Shown: piece by piece, positions 9,993-17,977 of the stretch
How positions within the stretch are numbered: the stretch's first letter is position 1
How the letters are laid out: the number at the start of each line of letters is the position of its first letter
NCBI GenBank assembly: GCA_018335035.1
Contig: JAGXKT010000005.1
Span: 1-64,000, forward strand
Source of the DNA: Phycisphaerae bacterium
GTDB lineage: Bacteria > Planctomycetota > Phycisphaerae > SM23-33
DNA length: 64,000 nt
Direction: 5' to 3'
Program-made: the position numbers and the translations under genes
The notes under the pieces: model-generated
Told to the model about the DNA's origin: nothing
Seen by the model: only the letters and a program-made list of their open reading frames with translations
Databases searched by the model: none

Positions 9993-10008
9993 GGCGCACC
10001 GGTGCGCC
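9993..10008. repeat. 16-bp perfect palindrome upstream of coaX
   Basis: The sequence GGCGCACCGGTGCGCC is a perfect inverted repeat with no loop, located 14 bases before the coaX ATG and next to its ribosome site. It could be an operator or simply GC-rich chance symmetry. Confidence 0.35.
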
Positions 10009-10022
10009 GCCGAAGGGACAAC

Positions 10023-10805
10023 ATGGTCACGCCCAATGAGATACCGCACGTGCTGGCCTGCGACGTGGGCAACGCCACCGTCGAGCTCGCCGCCGTCCAC
10101 GGGGAGCAGACCACGCCACCGACGCAACACCGCATCGGCGACTTGGGCGACCTCGGCGCATCACTGGCCGTGCTGTGGGAGCAAACGCCCGAACCCAAGA
10201 AGCTCGTCGCCAGCAGCGTCAACTCAACGGCGCTGAAGGCACTGGAAGCCGCCGCCGTCGAAGCCGCCGGCACCGCGCCGCTGGTGATCGGGCGCGATCT
10301 GCCGCGCCCTCTCGATACCGACCTCGCCGAGCCGGACAGCGTCGGAATCGACCGCCTGTGTGCGGCGGTAGCGGCCTACGACCGCATCGGTACCGCCTGC
10401 GTCGTGGCGGATTTCGGCACGGCCGCGACGATTGACTGCGTCAGCGACGCAGGCATCTTCCTTGGTGGCGCAATCCTGCCCGGGCTCGCGCTCGCCGCGC
10501 AATGCCTGACCGAACACACGGCCGACCTGCCGCACGTCACGCCGCGCGAAATATCGGGCACGTTCGGCCGTACCACGGAAGAGGCGATCCTCAGCGGGCT
10601 CCTCCGCGGCGCACGCGGCGCTCTGCGCGAACTCACCGAGGCCTATGCCACCGAACTGGGCCACTGGCCGGCCGTCATCGTCACCGGCGGTGACGCCCGT
10701 TTGGTCTGTCCGAACGCTTCACAAGGCGGGCTGGTTCAGGCAATCGTCGACGATCTGGTGTTGCGGGGCATCGCGTGTGCGTACTACCGAACACTGCTGC
10801 GATGA
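10023..10805 (+). CDS. coaX: Type III pantothenate kinase
   Basis: A 260-residue ASKHA-fold enzyme that phosphorylates pantothenate, the first step of coenzyme A synthesis. Family motifs are visible: DVGNATVEL for the phosphate-1 loop, VGIDRLCA for the GxDR pantothenate-site motif, DFGTAATID for the phosphate-2 loop, and GGAILPGLALAAQ. Length is near the usual 255. The ATG at 10023 is chosen because AAGGGA lies six to eight bases upstream; an upstream in-frame start adds 14 residues that precede the ribosome site. Its TGA overlaps the next gene's ATG (ATGA), implying coupling. Confidence 0.92.
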   Translation: MVTPNEIPHVLACDVGNATVELAAVHGEQTTPPTQHRIGDLGDLGASLAVLWEQTPEPKKLVASSVNSTALKALEAAAVEAAGTAPLVIGRDLPRPLDTDLAEPDSVGIDRLCAAVAAYDRIGTACVVADFGTAATIDCVSDAGIFLGGAILPGLALAAQCLTEHTADLPHVTPREISGTFGRTTEEAILSGLLRGARGALRELTEAYATELGHWPAVIVTGGDARLVCPNASQGGLVQAIVDDLVLRGIACAYYRTLLR

Positions 10806-11941
10806 TTCCGACCGCCCACGTCACTGTCGCTAGTCCACTGACGCCGCCCGGCCGCGGCGGCATCGGCGCGATCCACTTATCCGGCCCACGATGTGAGCGG
10901 ATTCTCGCGGCCGTGTTCCGCCCGCGCGTGCCCGCCGAGCGGTGCGGCGAGCTGGCGCTGGGGTGGCTGATCGACCCCGCCGACGGTGAAGCGATTGACC
11001 AGGTTCTCGTCGCGCGCGGCAAAAACGAGGCCGAGATCAACCTCCACGGCGGGCCGGCCGTCCAGACCGTAGCGCTGGAACTGCTGGCCGCATACGGCGC
11101 CGACGTCGCCGCCGCAGACGCCACGGAAGGTCTGGACGCCAGCCATCCGCAGTGGGACAATCCCGCCATCGGCCACGAGATGCTCCGCCATCTGCCGCAA
11201 GCAGGCAGCTTGCTCGCCGCCGTGGCGCTCAGCGCACAATGGGCCGGTGGGCTCAGCCGCCTCGCCCGCCACGTGCTGGAGACAGGTGCTTCCGAAACCA
11301 CTGCCACCGATCTGCGTGCGGCCGCGCGCGGCGTTGCCGCGATGCGGCGCCTTCTGGCGCCGACGGAGGTCGTCATCGCCGGGCCGCCCAACGCCGGCAA
11401 GTCTGCCCTGGCCAACGCGCTCGTCGGTCGACAGGTCAGCATCGTCCACAATCACGCGGGCACCACCCGCGACTGGGTCCGCAGTCCGGCCGTGATCGAC
11501 GGCGTTCTCATCGGCCTGACGGATACCGCCGGCCTGTGGAGTGCGCCCGAGAGAGAGAGCGTCGATGCCGAAGCGGTGCGGCGCGCCCGCGGCCGCGCCG
11601 AGCAGGCCGACCTGGTCCTGCTTGCCTCGCCCGGCGGGACAGCGCACGTGCCGGACTGGCTCGGCGACGATCCCGTCCTGCGTGTAGCGACCAAGGCCGA
11701 CGTCAGCGATGTAAGCCCGATGGCCGACGTGGCCGTTTCGGTACGGACGGGCGCCGGGCTGGATGCGCTGCGCAAGGCAGTCGTGGCCGCGTTGGGACTT
11801 GCGGCGTTCCAGCCAACCGACCCGGCCGCGTTCACGCAACGGCAACAGCGCCTGCTGGACCGCGCGGCCGAAGCGATAGAATGCGACGATCCGGACTCCG
11901 CTCACGCCGAACTGCAAGAGCTGCTTGACGGACCGCTCTAG
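10802..11941 (+). CDS. MnmE/TrmE-like GTPase lacking the C-terminal Cys motif
   Basis: A 379-residue relative of the tRNA-modification GTPase MnmE. The N-terminal TrmE-type domain is recognisable (TPPGRGGIGAIHLSGP, EINLHGGPA). The inserted G domain has GPPNAGKSAL (G1), TTRD (G2), DTAG (G3), TKAD (G4) and SVRTGAG (G5). True MnmE is about 450 residues and ends with a conserved C-x-G-K motif needed for U34 modification; this protein stops about 30 residues earlier, at a helical segment, without it. The alpha-helical domain is also shortened. It is either a diverged paralog with another role or a degenerate ortholog. The start is coupled to coaX by ATGA; the stop overlaps the convergent helicase stop in a shared CTAG. 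Confidence 0.8.
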   Translation: MIPTAHVTVASPLTPPGRGGIGAIHLSGPRCERILAAVFRPRVPAERCGELALGWLIDPADGEAIDQVLVARGKNEAEINLHGGPAVQTVALELLAAYGADVAAADATEGLDASHPQWDNPAIGHEMLRHLPQAGSLLAAVALSAQWAGGLSRLARHVLETGASETTATDLRAAARGVAAMRRLLAPTEVVIAGPPNAGKSALANALVGRQVSIVHNHAGTTRDWVRSPAVIDGVLIGLTDTAGLWSAPERESVDAEAVRRARGRAEQADLVLLASPGGTAHVPDWLGDDPVLRVATKADVSDVSPMADVAVSVRTGAGLDALRKAVVAALGLAAFQPTDPAAFTQRQQRLLDRAAEAIECDDPDSAHAELQELLDGPL

Positions 11942-14166
11942 AGCAGCTCCAACTCAACGTGACGGAGGACGATCTTCTTCGGACCGACATCGTCGAAAAC
12001 GATCTCGGCCCGCGTGTCCGGCCAACGCCGCTGGAGATGCATTACCGTTCCGAATCCGAATTTCGGGTGCTGCACCCGGCAGCCGGGCCCGAGGTACTGG
12101 TACTCCGGTGGCGGCTGTTCCGCCTCTTCGTCAGCCATCGCCTCGATGATCATCCGCTCCTCATCCGCAGCCGTTTGTGCGCCGCGCGCCACCTCGCCGG
12201 AGAAGAAGCCGCCACGGTGGCGCACGTTGAGCGGCCGCTGGGGCGTAGTCAGATCCTCGATGCGGACACCCTCGGCGCCCAGTTCGCTTAGGAAGCACGA
12301 TGCCGCGCACGGCTTGTTCTGCCCCCGCATCCGCCGGCGTCGCGCGCAGCTCAGTGTCAACTCGTCCTTGGCGCGCGTCATGCCCACGAACGTCAGCCGC
12401 CTCTCCTCCTCCACGTCGGACTCGCCCGCGTCGCTCGGTCCGAAATCGCGGCGGAACGGCAGAAGCCCGTCTTCGCAGCCGACGACGAAAACGGCCGGGA
12501 ACTCCAGCCCCTTGGCCGCATGGAGCGTCATCAGCGTCACCGCCCCGCCCGTGCCCTCAAAGTGGTCGAGGTCCGAAACGAGCGACACCTGGTAGAGATA
12601 GTCGCTCAACGTCCCGCCTGCCAGTTCGTCGAACTCCGCGGCCGTATTGATAACCTCCTCGACGTTGGCCCGTTGCTGGCGACGCTCTTCGTCCTCGGCG
12701 GATAGCGCCTCAGCGATTCCGCTGCGCCGGTACACGTCCTCGGCGATCTCGCGGACGGAGTGGTTCAGATTCCCTGCCAGCGCGTGCATCATCTCCGCGA
12801 AGCCGCGGACGCGCTTCGCCGCGGCGGCGCCCAAGTCGTCCGACTCGGCCTGCGCGGCGGCCTCCAGAAGTGAGACGCCCGTCGCGCCGGCACGTGCGGT
12901 CAATCGGCTCAGCGTGGTGTGTCCGATGCCCCGCGTCGGCGTGTTGATGATGCGCCGGCAGCTCAGATCGTCGGCCGGGTTCACCAGCAGCTTCATGTAC
13001 GCCAGGAGGTCCTTCACCTCGCGCCGGTTGAAGAATTCCACGCCCCGCGCCACGCGATAGGGAATCGACGCCCTAAACAGCGTCTCCTCCAACACGCGCG
13101 ACAAGCTGTTGACGCGATAAAACACGGCCATGTCGCCGTAATCCAGCCCGCGGCGCGCGGCGGCCTCAATCCGCTCGGCGACGGCCTGCGCCTCGGCCCG
13201 CCCGGTATCGCAATGCACGACGCGGACATCCGCCCCGCCGGTGCGGCTTGTCCAGAGGTCCTTGTGCTTTCGCCGGCGATTGTGGGAAATCAATTGTGAC
13301 GCCGCGGCCAGGATCGCCCGCGTGGATCGGTAATTCTCTTCGAGCCGAACCACGGTGGCATTGGGGTAGTCGGCCTCGAACTCTAGAATGTTGCGCACGT
13401 TGGCGCCCCGCCAGGCGTATATGCTCTGGTCCGGATCGCCGGTGGCGCAGATGTTCTCGTGATGGAGCGCGATGCCGTGAGCGATGATGTACTGGGCGTG
13501 GTTCGTGTCCTGGTACTCGTCGATCAGCACGTACCGATACCGTTCGCCGAGCAGGCGCCGCAACTCCGGCCGATCGCGCAACAACAGGGCCGTCTTGAGC
13601 AGAAGATCGTCGAAGTCCAGGGCGTTGTTGTCGCGTAGAAGTCGCTGATAGGCAGCGTAGGCCTCGGCGACCTGCTCGTCGCCAAACGAGGCCGCCTCCG
13701 CCGAGACCTCGGTCGGTGTCTTCAGCTCGTTCTTGGCGTTGGAGATGCGCGCGTGGGCAACGGAGGGGGTCAGCCGTCCGCCTTTGAGCCCGGCGGCCTC
13801 CAGCGCCTGGCGCATCAGGCGCAGTTGGTCGTCGCGATCGTAGATGCTGTAGCCGGCATCGAGCTGCGCCTCGGTTGCGAACTCGCGAAGCAGCCGCGCA
13901 CAGAGCGCGTGAAACGTGCCGATCGTCGCGCCCCGTGGCGTACCTAGCGCCGCAATGCGCTCGGACATCTCGCCGGCGGCCTTGTTCGTGAACGTCAGCG
14001 CCAGGATGTTCTGCGGCGCCACGCCACCGGCGATCAGGTGCACGACGCGCCGCGTGATGACGCGAGTCTTTCCCGAACCCGCCCCGGCCAGGACGAGCAA
14101 CGGACCGTCGCGATGGGCAACGGCCCGGCGTTGCGGTTCATTGAGGTCCGAAAGGATATCCAACAC
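11938..14166 (-). CDS. uvrD: UvrD/PcrA-type superfamily 1 DNA helicase
   Basis: A 742-residue ATP-dependent 3'-5' DNA helicase used in nucleotide-excision repair, mismatch repair and replication-fork clearance. Motifs in order: Q motif LNEPQRRAV, Walker A AGAGSGKT, TFTNKAA, Walker B region VLIDEYQDTN, GDPDQSIYAWRGA, EENYRST, TLHAAKGLEFP and VGMTRAKDEL. The C-terminus has a Tudor-like domain (VQHPKFGFGTV), typical of PcrA. The GTG at 14166 (or TTG at 14163) is chosen because the promoter -10 at 14191-14196 lies inside the longer frame and GGAG precedes it. It converges on the MnmE-like gene with four overlapping bases and diverges from the HTH/receiver gene. Confidence 0.95.
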   Translation of the reverse strand: MLDILSDLNEPQRRAVAHRDGPLLVLAGAGSGKTRVITRRVVHLIAGGVAPQNILALTFTNKAAGEMSERIAALGTPRGATIGTFHALCARLLREFATEAQLDAGYSIYDRDDQLRLMRQALEAAGLKGGRLTPSVAHARISNAKNELKTPTEVSAEAASFGDEQVAEAYAAYQRLLRDNNALDFDDLLLKTALLLRDRPELRRLLGERYRYVLIDEYQDTNHAQYIIAHGIALHHENICATGDPDQSIYAWRGANVRNILEFEADYPNATVVRLEENYRSTRAILAAASQLISHNRRRKHKDLWTSRTGGADVRVVHCDTGRAEAQAVAERIEAAARRGLDYGDMAVFYRVNSLSRVLEETLFRASIPYRVARGVEFFNRREVKDLLAYMKLLVNPADDLSCRRIINTPTRGIGHTTLSRLTARAGATGVSLLEAAAQAESDDLGAAAAKRVRGFAEMMHALAGNLNHSVREIAEDVYRRSGIAEALSAEDEERRQQRANVEEVINTAAEFDELAGGTLSDYLYQVSLVSDLDHFEGTGGAVTLMTLHAAKGLEFPAVFVVGCEDGLLPFRRDFGPSDAGESDVEEERRLTFVGMTRAKDELTLSCARRRRMRGQNKPCAASCFLSELGAEGVRIEDLTTPQRPLNVRHRGGFFSGEVARGAQTAADEERMIIEAMADEEAEQPPPEYQYLGPGCRVQHPKFGFGTVMHLQRRWPDTRAEIVFDDVGPKKIVLRHVELELL

Positions 14167-14190
14167 GGCGCTCCGTATGCGTGTGCGTTC

Positions 14191-14220
14191 ACTATACCGC
14201 CCGAGGCCGCCCACGTCCAA
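14191..14220 (-). promoter_or_regulatory. Promoter of uvrD
   Basis: On the minus strand, TTGGAC (14215-14220), 18 bp and TATAGT (14191-14196). The predicted leader is about 18 nt to the GTG at 14166, which rules out the upstream ATG at 14220. Confidence 0.65.
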
Positions 14221-14300
14221 ACCCGCCGCAACGCGAGGGCGGTTTTCGCTGACCGGCTGCTAAAGCGGCATCTCCAGCAGCCGATGTAAGGAACGGAACG

Positions 14301-14903
14301 ATGCCGGATGCCGACCAAGAACACCACCGCCGGGTACTGCACAAACCCGTCCTGACGACCGGGGAGGTCGCCCGCCTCTGCCACGTCGCGCCGCGGACCG
14401 TCAGCAAGTGGTTCGACAGTGGCCAGTTGCCCGGATACCGCATACCCGGAAGCGGCGACCGGCGTATCCCTCTGGCCCAGTTGATTACCTTCATGCGCGA
14501 TCATCGGATGCCCATGGACGGCATCGACGGTGGGACCTGTCGCGTGCTTCTGATCGATCACCATGCCGCCTGCGGCCTGGCCGAAGCCCTCAACGAAACG
14601 GGGCATTACGACGTGCAGATCGCCTCGACGGCGTTTGAGGCCGGGGCGATCGCGGAGCGTTTCCGCCCCCAGGTCATCGTTCTACACGTCACCGTTGGTG
14701 ACGGGCAAGCAGCGGAGGTGTGCCGCGCCATCAAGCACAACAAGGCGTTCGCCGGCGCCCACGTCATCGCCACGGGCACCGGCCTCAATGCCACGCGCTA
14801 CGAGTGGTTGCTCGACGAGGGGTTCGACGCCTGTCTGGAAAAGCCCTATTCGCCAAGCGAACTGATCGGAGCCATCGAGGTCGCCACCGATCTGAGTCGG
14901 TAA
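14301..14903 (+). CDS. HTH (excisionase/MerR-type) fused to a degenerate receiver domain
   Basis: A 200-residue predicted regulator. Residues 18-68 form a helix-turn-helix of the excisionase/MerR kind (LTTGEVARLCHVAPRTVSKWFDSGQLPGYRIPGS). Residues 79-197 have the outline of a CheY-like receiver, but the phospho-acceptor Asp is His129 (VIVLHV) and the acidic pair is Asp86-His87; the conserved Lys (Lys181 in EKPYS) is kept. It therefore probably does not accept phosphate in the usual way. The order, DNA-binding domain first, is the reverse of most response regulators. A GGAACGG sequence precedes the ATG. No partner kinase is adjacent; it is divergent from uvrD. Confidence 0.8.
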   Translation: MPDADQEHHRRVLHKPVLTTGEVARLCHVAPRTVSKWFDSGQLPGYRIPGSGDRRIPLAQLITFMRDHRMPMDGIDGGTCRVLLIDHHAACGLAEALNETGHYDVQIASTAFEAGAIAERFRPQVIVLHVTVGDGQAAEVCRAIKHNKAFAGAHVIATGTGLNATRYEWLLDEGFDACLEKPYSPSELIGAIEVATDLSR

Positions 14904-14938
14904 ACGCGGCCGAACGGATACGGGCCGACCCGGAGGGA

Positions 14939-14973
14939 GCCCGCAGGCCTGCGGCGATCCGCGCCTGCAGGGC
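14939..14973 (+). other. Imperfect hairpin in the 292-bp gap before the leu leader
   Basis: GCCCGCAGGC (14939-14948) can pair with GCCTGC-A-GGGC (14963-14973) with one bulged A. There is no T-run, so it is not a typical intrinsic terminator. The rest of 14904-15174 shows no gene. Confidence 0.3.
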
Positions 14974-15174
14974 TACGGGCGGCCCGCTCATTATGGGTGC
15001 AGCGGACGGAATGGGGCGGCCGGTTTACGCTGGTCGCCCTGTTCGTGCGCACGCGACGCCCGGTCGCAAAGACGCGGAAAGCGAACGTGACCATTTTCGC
15101 AGCGAGCCGTCGGCGCCGTCGGCCGACGACCCCGTCCCGGAAAAGTTTCTCTGGATTTCGCCCCCATCGGCCGA

Positions 15175-15182
15175 TATAGAAT
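15175..15182 (+). promoter_or_regulatory. Probable -10 of the leu transcript
   Basis: TATAGAAT at 15175-15182 contains two overlapping -10-like hexamers. The matching -35 is poor (TGGATT at 15152-15157, 17 bp away). If used, transcription starts at about 15187, only a few bases before the leader-peptide ATG at 15195. Confidence 0.45.
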
Positions 15183-15194
15183 GCAGGTGATCCC

Positions 15195-15257
15195 ATGACG
15201 ATCCGTCACCGTGACAGCTTGGGCTTGGCGCTACAGCTTGGGCTTCTGCTGCGCTGA
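15195..15257 (+). CDS. leuL: leu leader peptide (20 aa, attenuation control)
   Basis: A 20-codon frame with an AGGTGA ribosome-site-like sequence at 15185-15190 and a TGA at 15255-15257. Seven of its twenty residues are Leu (positions 9, 11, 13, 15, 17, 18, 19), encoded by TTG, TTG, CTA, CTT, CTT, CTG, CTG. TTG, CTA and CTT are likely uncommon codons in a GC-rich genome, which would make translation sensitive to leucyl-tRNA supply. It lies directly upstream of leuA and is followed by alternative hairpins and a T-run, the classical amino-acid attenuation layout. The product itself is expected to have no function beyond ribosome positioning. Confidence 0.88.
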   Translation: MTIRHRDSLGLALQLGLLLR

Positions 15258-15327
15258 CGGATCGCGGACCGAAGGTAATTGGCCACCGGCCCCGCGATTC
15301 TTGGATGTCGCGGGGTCGTTTTCGTTT
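15199..15327 (+). promoter_or_regulatory. Leucine-responsive transcription attenuator of leuA
   Basis: Four segments can pair in mutually exclusive ways. Segment 1 (15199-15208, CGATCCGTCA) pairs perfectly with segment 2 (15255-15264, TGACGGATCG). Segment 2 (15261-15267, ATCGCGG) pairs with segment 3 (15292-15298, CCGCGAT), forming an antiterminator. Segment 3 (15290-15297, CCCCGCGA) pairs with segment 4 (15308-15315, TCGCGGGG), followed by TCGTTTTCGTTT, forming the terminator. Ribosome stalling at the Leu codons between segments 1 and 2 would block 1:2, allow 2:3 and permit leuA transcription. Confidence 0.88.
15290..15327 (+). terminator. Attenuator terminator upstream of leuA
   Basis: An 8-bp GC-rich stem (15290-15297 with 15308-15315), a 10-nt loop and a T-rich tail at 15316-15327, all before the leuA start. 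It is the 3:4 structure of the attenuator. Confidence 0.85.
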
Positions 15328-15358
15328 GGCGGCAGGGCTGCCGCCGGGAGTGGACGCC

Positions 15359-17047
15359 ATGATTCAAAAGACCATACCCAAATACGCGCCGACGGCGGCG
15401 ATCGACCTGATGGACCGCCAATGGCCCGCGCGGCAGGTGACGCGCAGCCCGCAGTGGTGCTCGGTAGACCTGCGTGACGGCAACCAGGCGCTGCCCAATC
15501 CGCTCGACTCCGACGACAAGCTGGTGTACTTCGAACTGCTCAAGCGGATCGGCTTTCGCCACATCGAGGTGGCGTTCCCTTCGGGCAGCCAAGCCGACTT
15601 CGCCTTCACGCGGCGGCTGATCGACGAACGCCGTCTCGATGACGACATGTTCATCATGGTGCTGACACAGTGCCGAGATGCACTGATCGATCGGACGTTC
15701 GAGGCGATCGCCGGCGCCCCGCGAGCGATCGTGCACGCCTATTGCGCCGCCAGCGAACTGCACCGCCGGCAGGTGTTCGACACCTCGCGCGACCAGCTCC
15801 TGACGATGGTTCGACGCTCCGTGGAACAGATCCGCCACTTGGCCGACGCCGCCGACGGCGACATTCGGCTGGAATTCAGCCCGGAGGAATTCACGGACAC
15901 GGACATGACGTTCTCACTGGAGCTTTGCCAGGCCGCGTTTGACGCCTGGGGCCGGGCCACGCCCGACAAGCCGGTGATTCTCAACCTGCCCGCCACGGTC
16001 GAGCGCCGCCCGCCCAACCAGTACGCCGACATGATCGAGTGGTTCTGCCGGAACTTCCCGAATCGCAACGAGGTGACGATCTCGGTGCATTCGCATAACG
16101 ACCAGGGCATGGCCGTGGCGGCGACGGAACTGACGCTGCTTGCCGGCGCCGACCGCGTCGAGGGGGCCTTGTTCGGGCACGGCGAGCGCACGGGCAATGT
16201 GGACCTGGTCACGGTGGCGAACAACCTGCGATCGCGCGGGGTCGAGACGGGCCTGGACTTCTCGAATCTTCCCGAGATCGCCGAGACAATCCAGCGGCTG
16301 ACGGGGATGCCGATCGCGCCGCGCCAACCGTACGCGGGGGAATACGTGTTCACGGCGTTTTCGGGCTCGCACCAGGACGCCATCCGCAAGGGGTTCAACC
16401 GCCTCGACGAGGCGCCGGCCAAGTTCGCCGCCGGGTGGAAGGTCCCCTACCTGCACATTGATCCCACGGACCTCGGGCGCAAGTACGAGGGGCTGATCCG
16501 CATCAACGCCCAGTCGGGTAAAGGCGGAGCGGCGTGGGTGCTGGAGCGGGACTTCGAGCTGGAGCCGCCGCGCGCCATGCAGACGGAGATCGGCGCCGCC
16601 GTCCAGCGGTACAGTGACAAGGTCAGCCGTGAGGTCACCGCCACCGAGGTGTACAAGGTTTTTCACAAGGAATTCGTCACGCCCGACGGGCCATACGAGT
16701 TAATCGGTTACTGGCCCCGGCCGGACGATACCAACCCCACGGAGATACACGGTGAGGTCCGTGCGCGGATCAACGGCGTGGAGAAGCAGGCGGGCGCCGA
16801 CGGCAACGGGCCGGTGTCGGCCTTCGTTCACGCAATGCAGGCGCTCGGCGCCGAGCCGTTCAGCGTGGATGACTATCACGAGCAGGCCGTCGGACGCGGC
16901 GCCGATGCGCGAGCGGTCGCCTACGTACCGCTGAAATTCGACACCGGCGAGGTGCTCTTCGGGGTGGGGATGGACACGAATATCGATCAGGCGGCCGTGC
17001 GGGCGATCATCGCAGGGCTCAATCGCAGAGCCCGGCGTCAGGACTGA
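15359..17047 (+). CDS. leuA: 2-isopropylmalate synthase (LeuA, type 2)
   Basis: A 562-residue enzyme that condenses acetyl-CoA with 2-oxoisovalerate, the committed step of leucine synthesis. The TIM-barrel shows the metal-binding and catalytic segments SVDLRDGNQAL near residue 40, HSHNDQGMAV and GHGERTGNVDL; a linker and a C-terminal LeuA allosteric dimer domain follow, the site of leucine feedback in the family. Length and the YVFTAFSGSHQDAI segment fit the longer type 2 class. The ATG at 15359 lies after the attenuator. No leuCD or leuB follows; its stop overlaps the convergent membrane-protein gene by ten bases. Confidence 0.96.
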   Translation: MIQKTIPKYAPTAAIDLMDRQWPARQVTRSPQWCSVDLRDGNQALPNPLDSDDKLVYFELLKRIGFRHIEVAFPSGSQADFAFTRRLIDERRLDDDMFIMVLTQCRDALIDRTFEAIAGAPRAIVHAYCAASELHRRQVFDTSRDQLLTMVRRSVEQIRHLADAADGDIRLEFSPEEFTDTDMTFSLELCQAAFDAWGRATPDKPVILNLPATVERRPPNQYADMIEWFCRNFPNRNEVTISVHSHNDQGMAVAATELTLLAGADRVEGALFGHGERTGNVDLVTVANNLRSRGVETGLDFSNLPEIAETIQRLTGMPIAPRQPYAGEYVFTAFSGSHQDAIRKGFNRLDEAPAKFAAGWKVPYLHIDPTDLGRKYEGLIRINAQSGKGGAAWVLERDFELEPPRAMQTEIGAAVQRYSDKVSREVTATEVYKVFHKEFVTPDGPYELIGYWPRPDDTNPTEIHGEVRARINGVEKQAGADGNGPVSAFVHAMQALGAEPFSVDDYHEQAVGRGADARAVAYVPLKFDTGEVLFGVGMDTNIDQAAVRAIIAGLNRRARRQD

Positions 17048-17934
17048 TTTTCGTCCGCCGTTTCGACACGGTCCGTCGCGTCGGCCTCATGTTGGACGCG
17101 GTCGGCCCGGCTCTCGGTCTCCGCCGACGGCGGGCAGCGCCGCTGGCCCATGGCGATCATGCCGCAAACCACGACCATCGCGTACATGCCGATCGACAGC
17201 CACAGCGTCGCCAACGGCGTCGAGGCAACCCCATCGCGAAGTTCCTGACGGAGCAGAGTGTACTGTTGCGTGCCCTGCTCCAGTCGTCGCTGTTGATATT
17301 GCTCCCATTCATCGCGCGAGATCGTTCCCGCAGCGGGCGCCCGTGTGTTCTCCGGCCGCGTGGCCGGCTGCGTCGCCGCTCGCGTAGCTGGCGCTGTGGT
17401 CACAAGACCGGGCGGCGGTTCCTGCGAAGTCAACGCCTCCTGGATGCGATTCCATCGCTCATCGAGCCGTTTCGTCTCGGCGTCTGCGTAGCCCGCGAAG
17501 TCCACGTTCATGGCTGTGACACACAGGAACATCCCCCCCAGCGCCACGACCGCCAGAATGCGACCACTCAGTGCCGCCGAGATCTTGCGCGCCAACCCGG
17601 CAATACAGACGCCAAGAAGCACGACGGGCACGACGAGACCCAAGCCGAACCAGGCCCGCGGCGCAATTGCCTCGTCGATCCACTTGCGACGCGCCGTGAC
17701 GTTCGCATCAGCGCCCATAAGACGTCCAGGTAGGCCTCCGGGCTGTTCGTGCAGCACAACTTTGCCCTCAGCCAGGTTCCAGGCGCTGGCATCGCCGATC
17801 CGGTCGCGGATGCCCTCGTGAATGTCGACGCCGCGCAGGGAGACCCACGGCAGGAAGAACCCGACCAGCAGCAGGACCGTCAGCGGAACGATTGCAGCCA
17901 GGGCGTAAGACGGCAGATCAACGCGGCGGGGCAT
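17038..17934 (-). CDS. Four-helix membrane protein at the end of the Tad operon
   Basis: A 298-residue inner-membrane protein of unknown function and a paralog of the product at 3009-3899. The first helix contains GFFLPW, followed by an extracytoplasmic AWNLAEG segment, two central helices (about 110-165) and a long coiled-coil-like, Gln-rich linker (about 180-255) before a last helix. A TTT spacer and AAAGGA precede the ATG at 17934; an earlier in-frame start overlaps the upstream FHA gene. It is the last gene on the Tad transcript, 43 bases after the FHA gene, and it overlaps leuA at its 3' end. Confidence 0.7.
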   Translation of the reverse strand: MPRRVDLPSYALAAIVPLTVLLLVGFFLPWVSLRGVDIHEGIRDRIGDASAWNLAEGKVVLHEQPGGLPGRLMGADANVTARRKWIDEAIAPRAWFGLGLVVPVVLLGVCIAGLARKISAALSGRILAVVALGGMFLCVTAMNVDFAGYADAETKRLDERWNRIQEALTSQEPPPGLVTTAPATRAATQPATRPENTRAPAAGTISRDEWEQYQQRRLEQGTQQYTLLRQELRDGVASTPLATLWLSIGMYAMVVVCGMIAMGQRRCPPSAETESRADRVQHEADATDRVETADENQS

Positions 17935-17977
17935 AAACGTCCTTTCAGCTTGGCGAAGGCCGCTATGAGATCGTCTC

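Noticed and set aside
15199-15327. T-box riboswitch for leuA
   Set aside because: No T-box consensus or stem I specifier layout was found, whereas a Leu-codon leader peptide with alternative hairpins explains the region.
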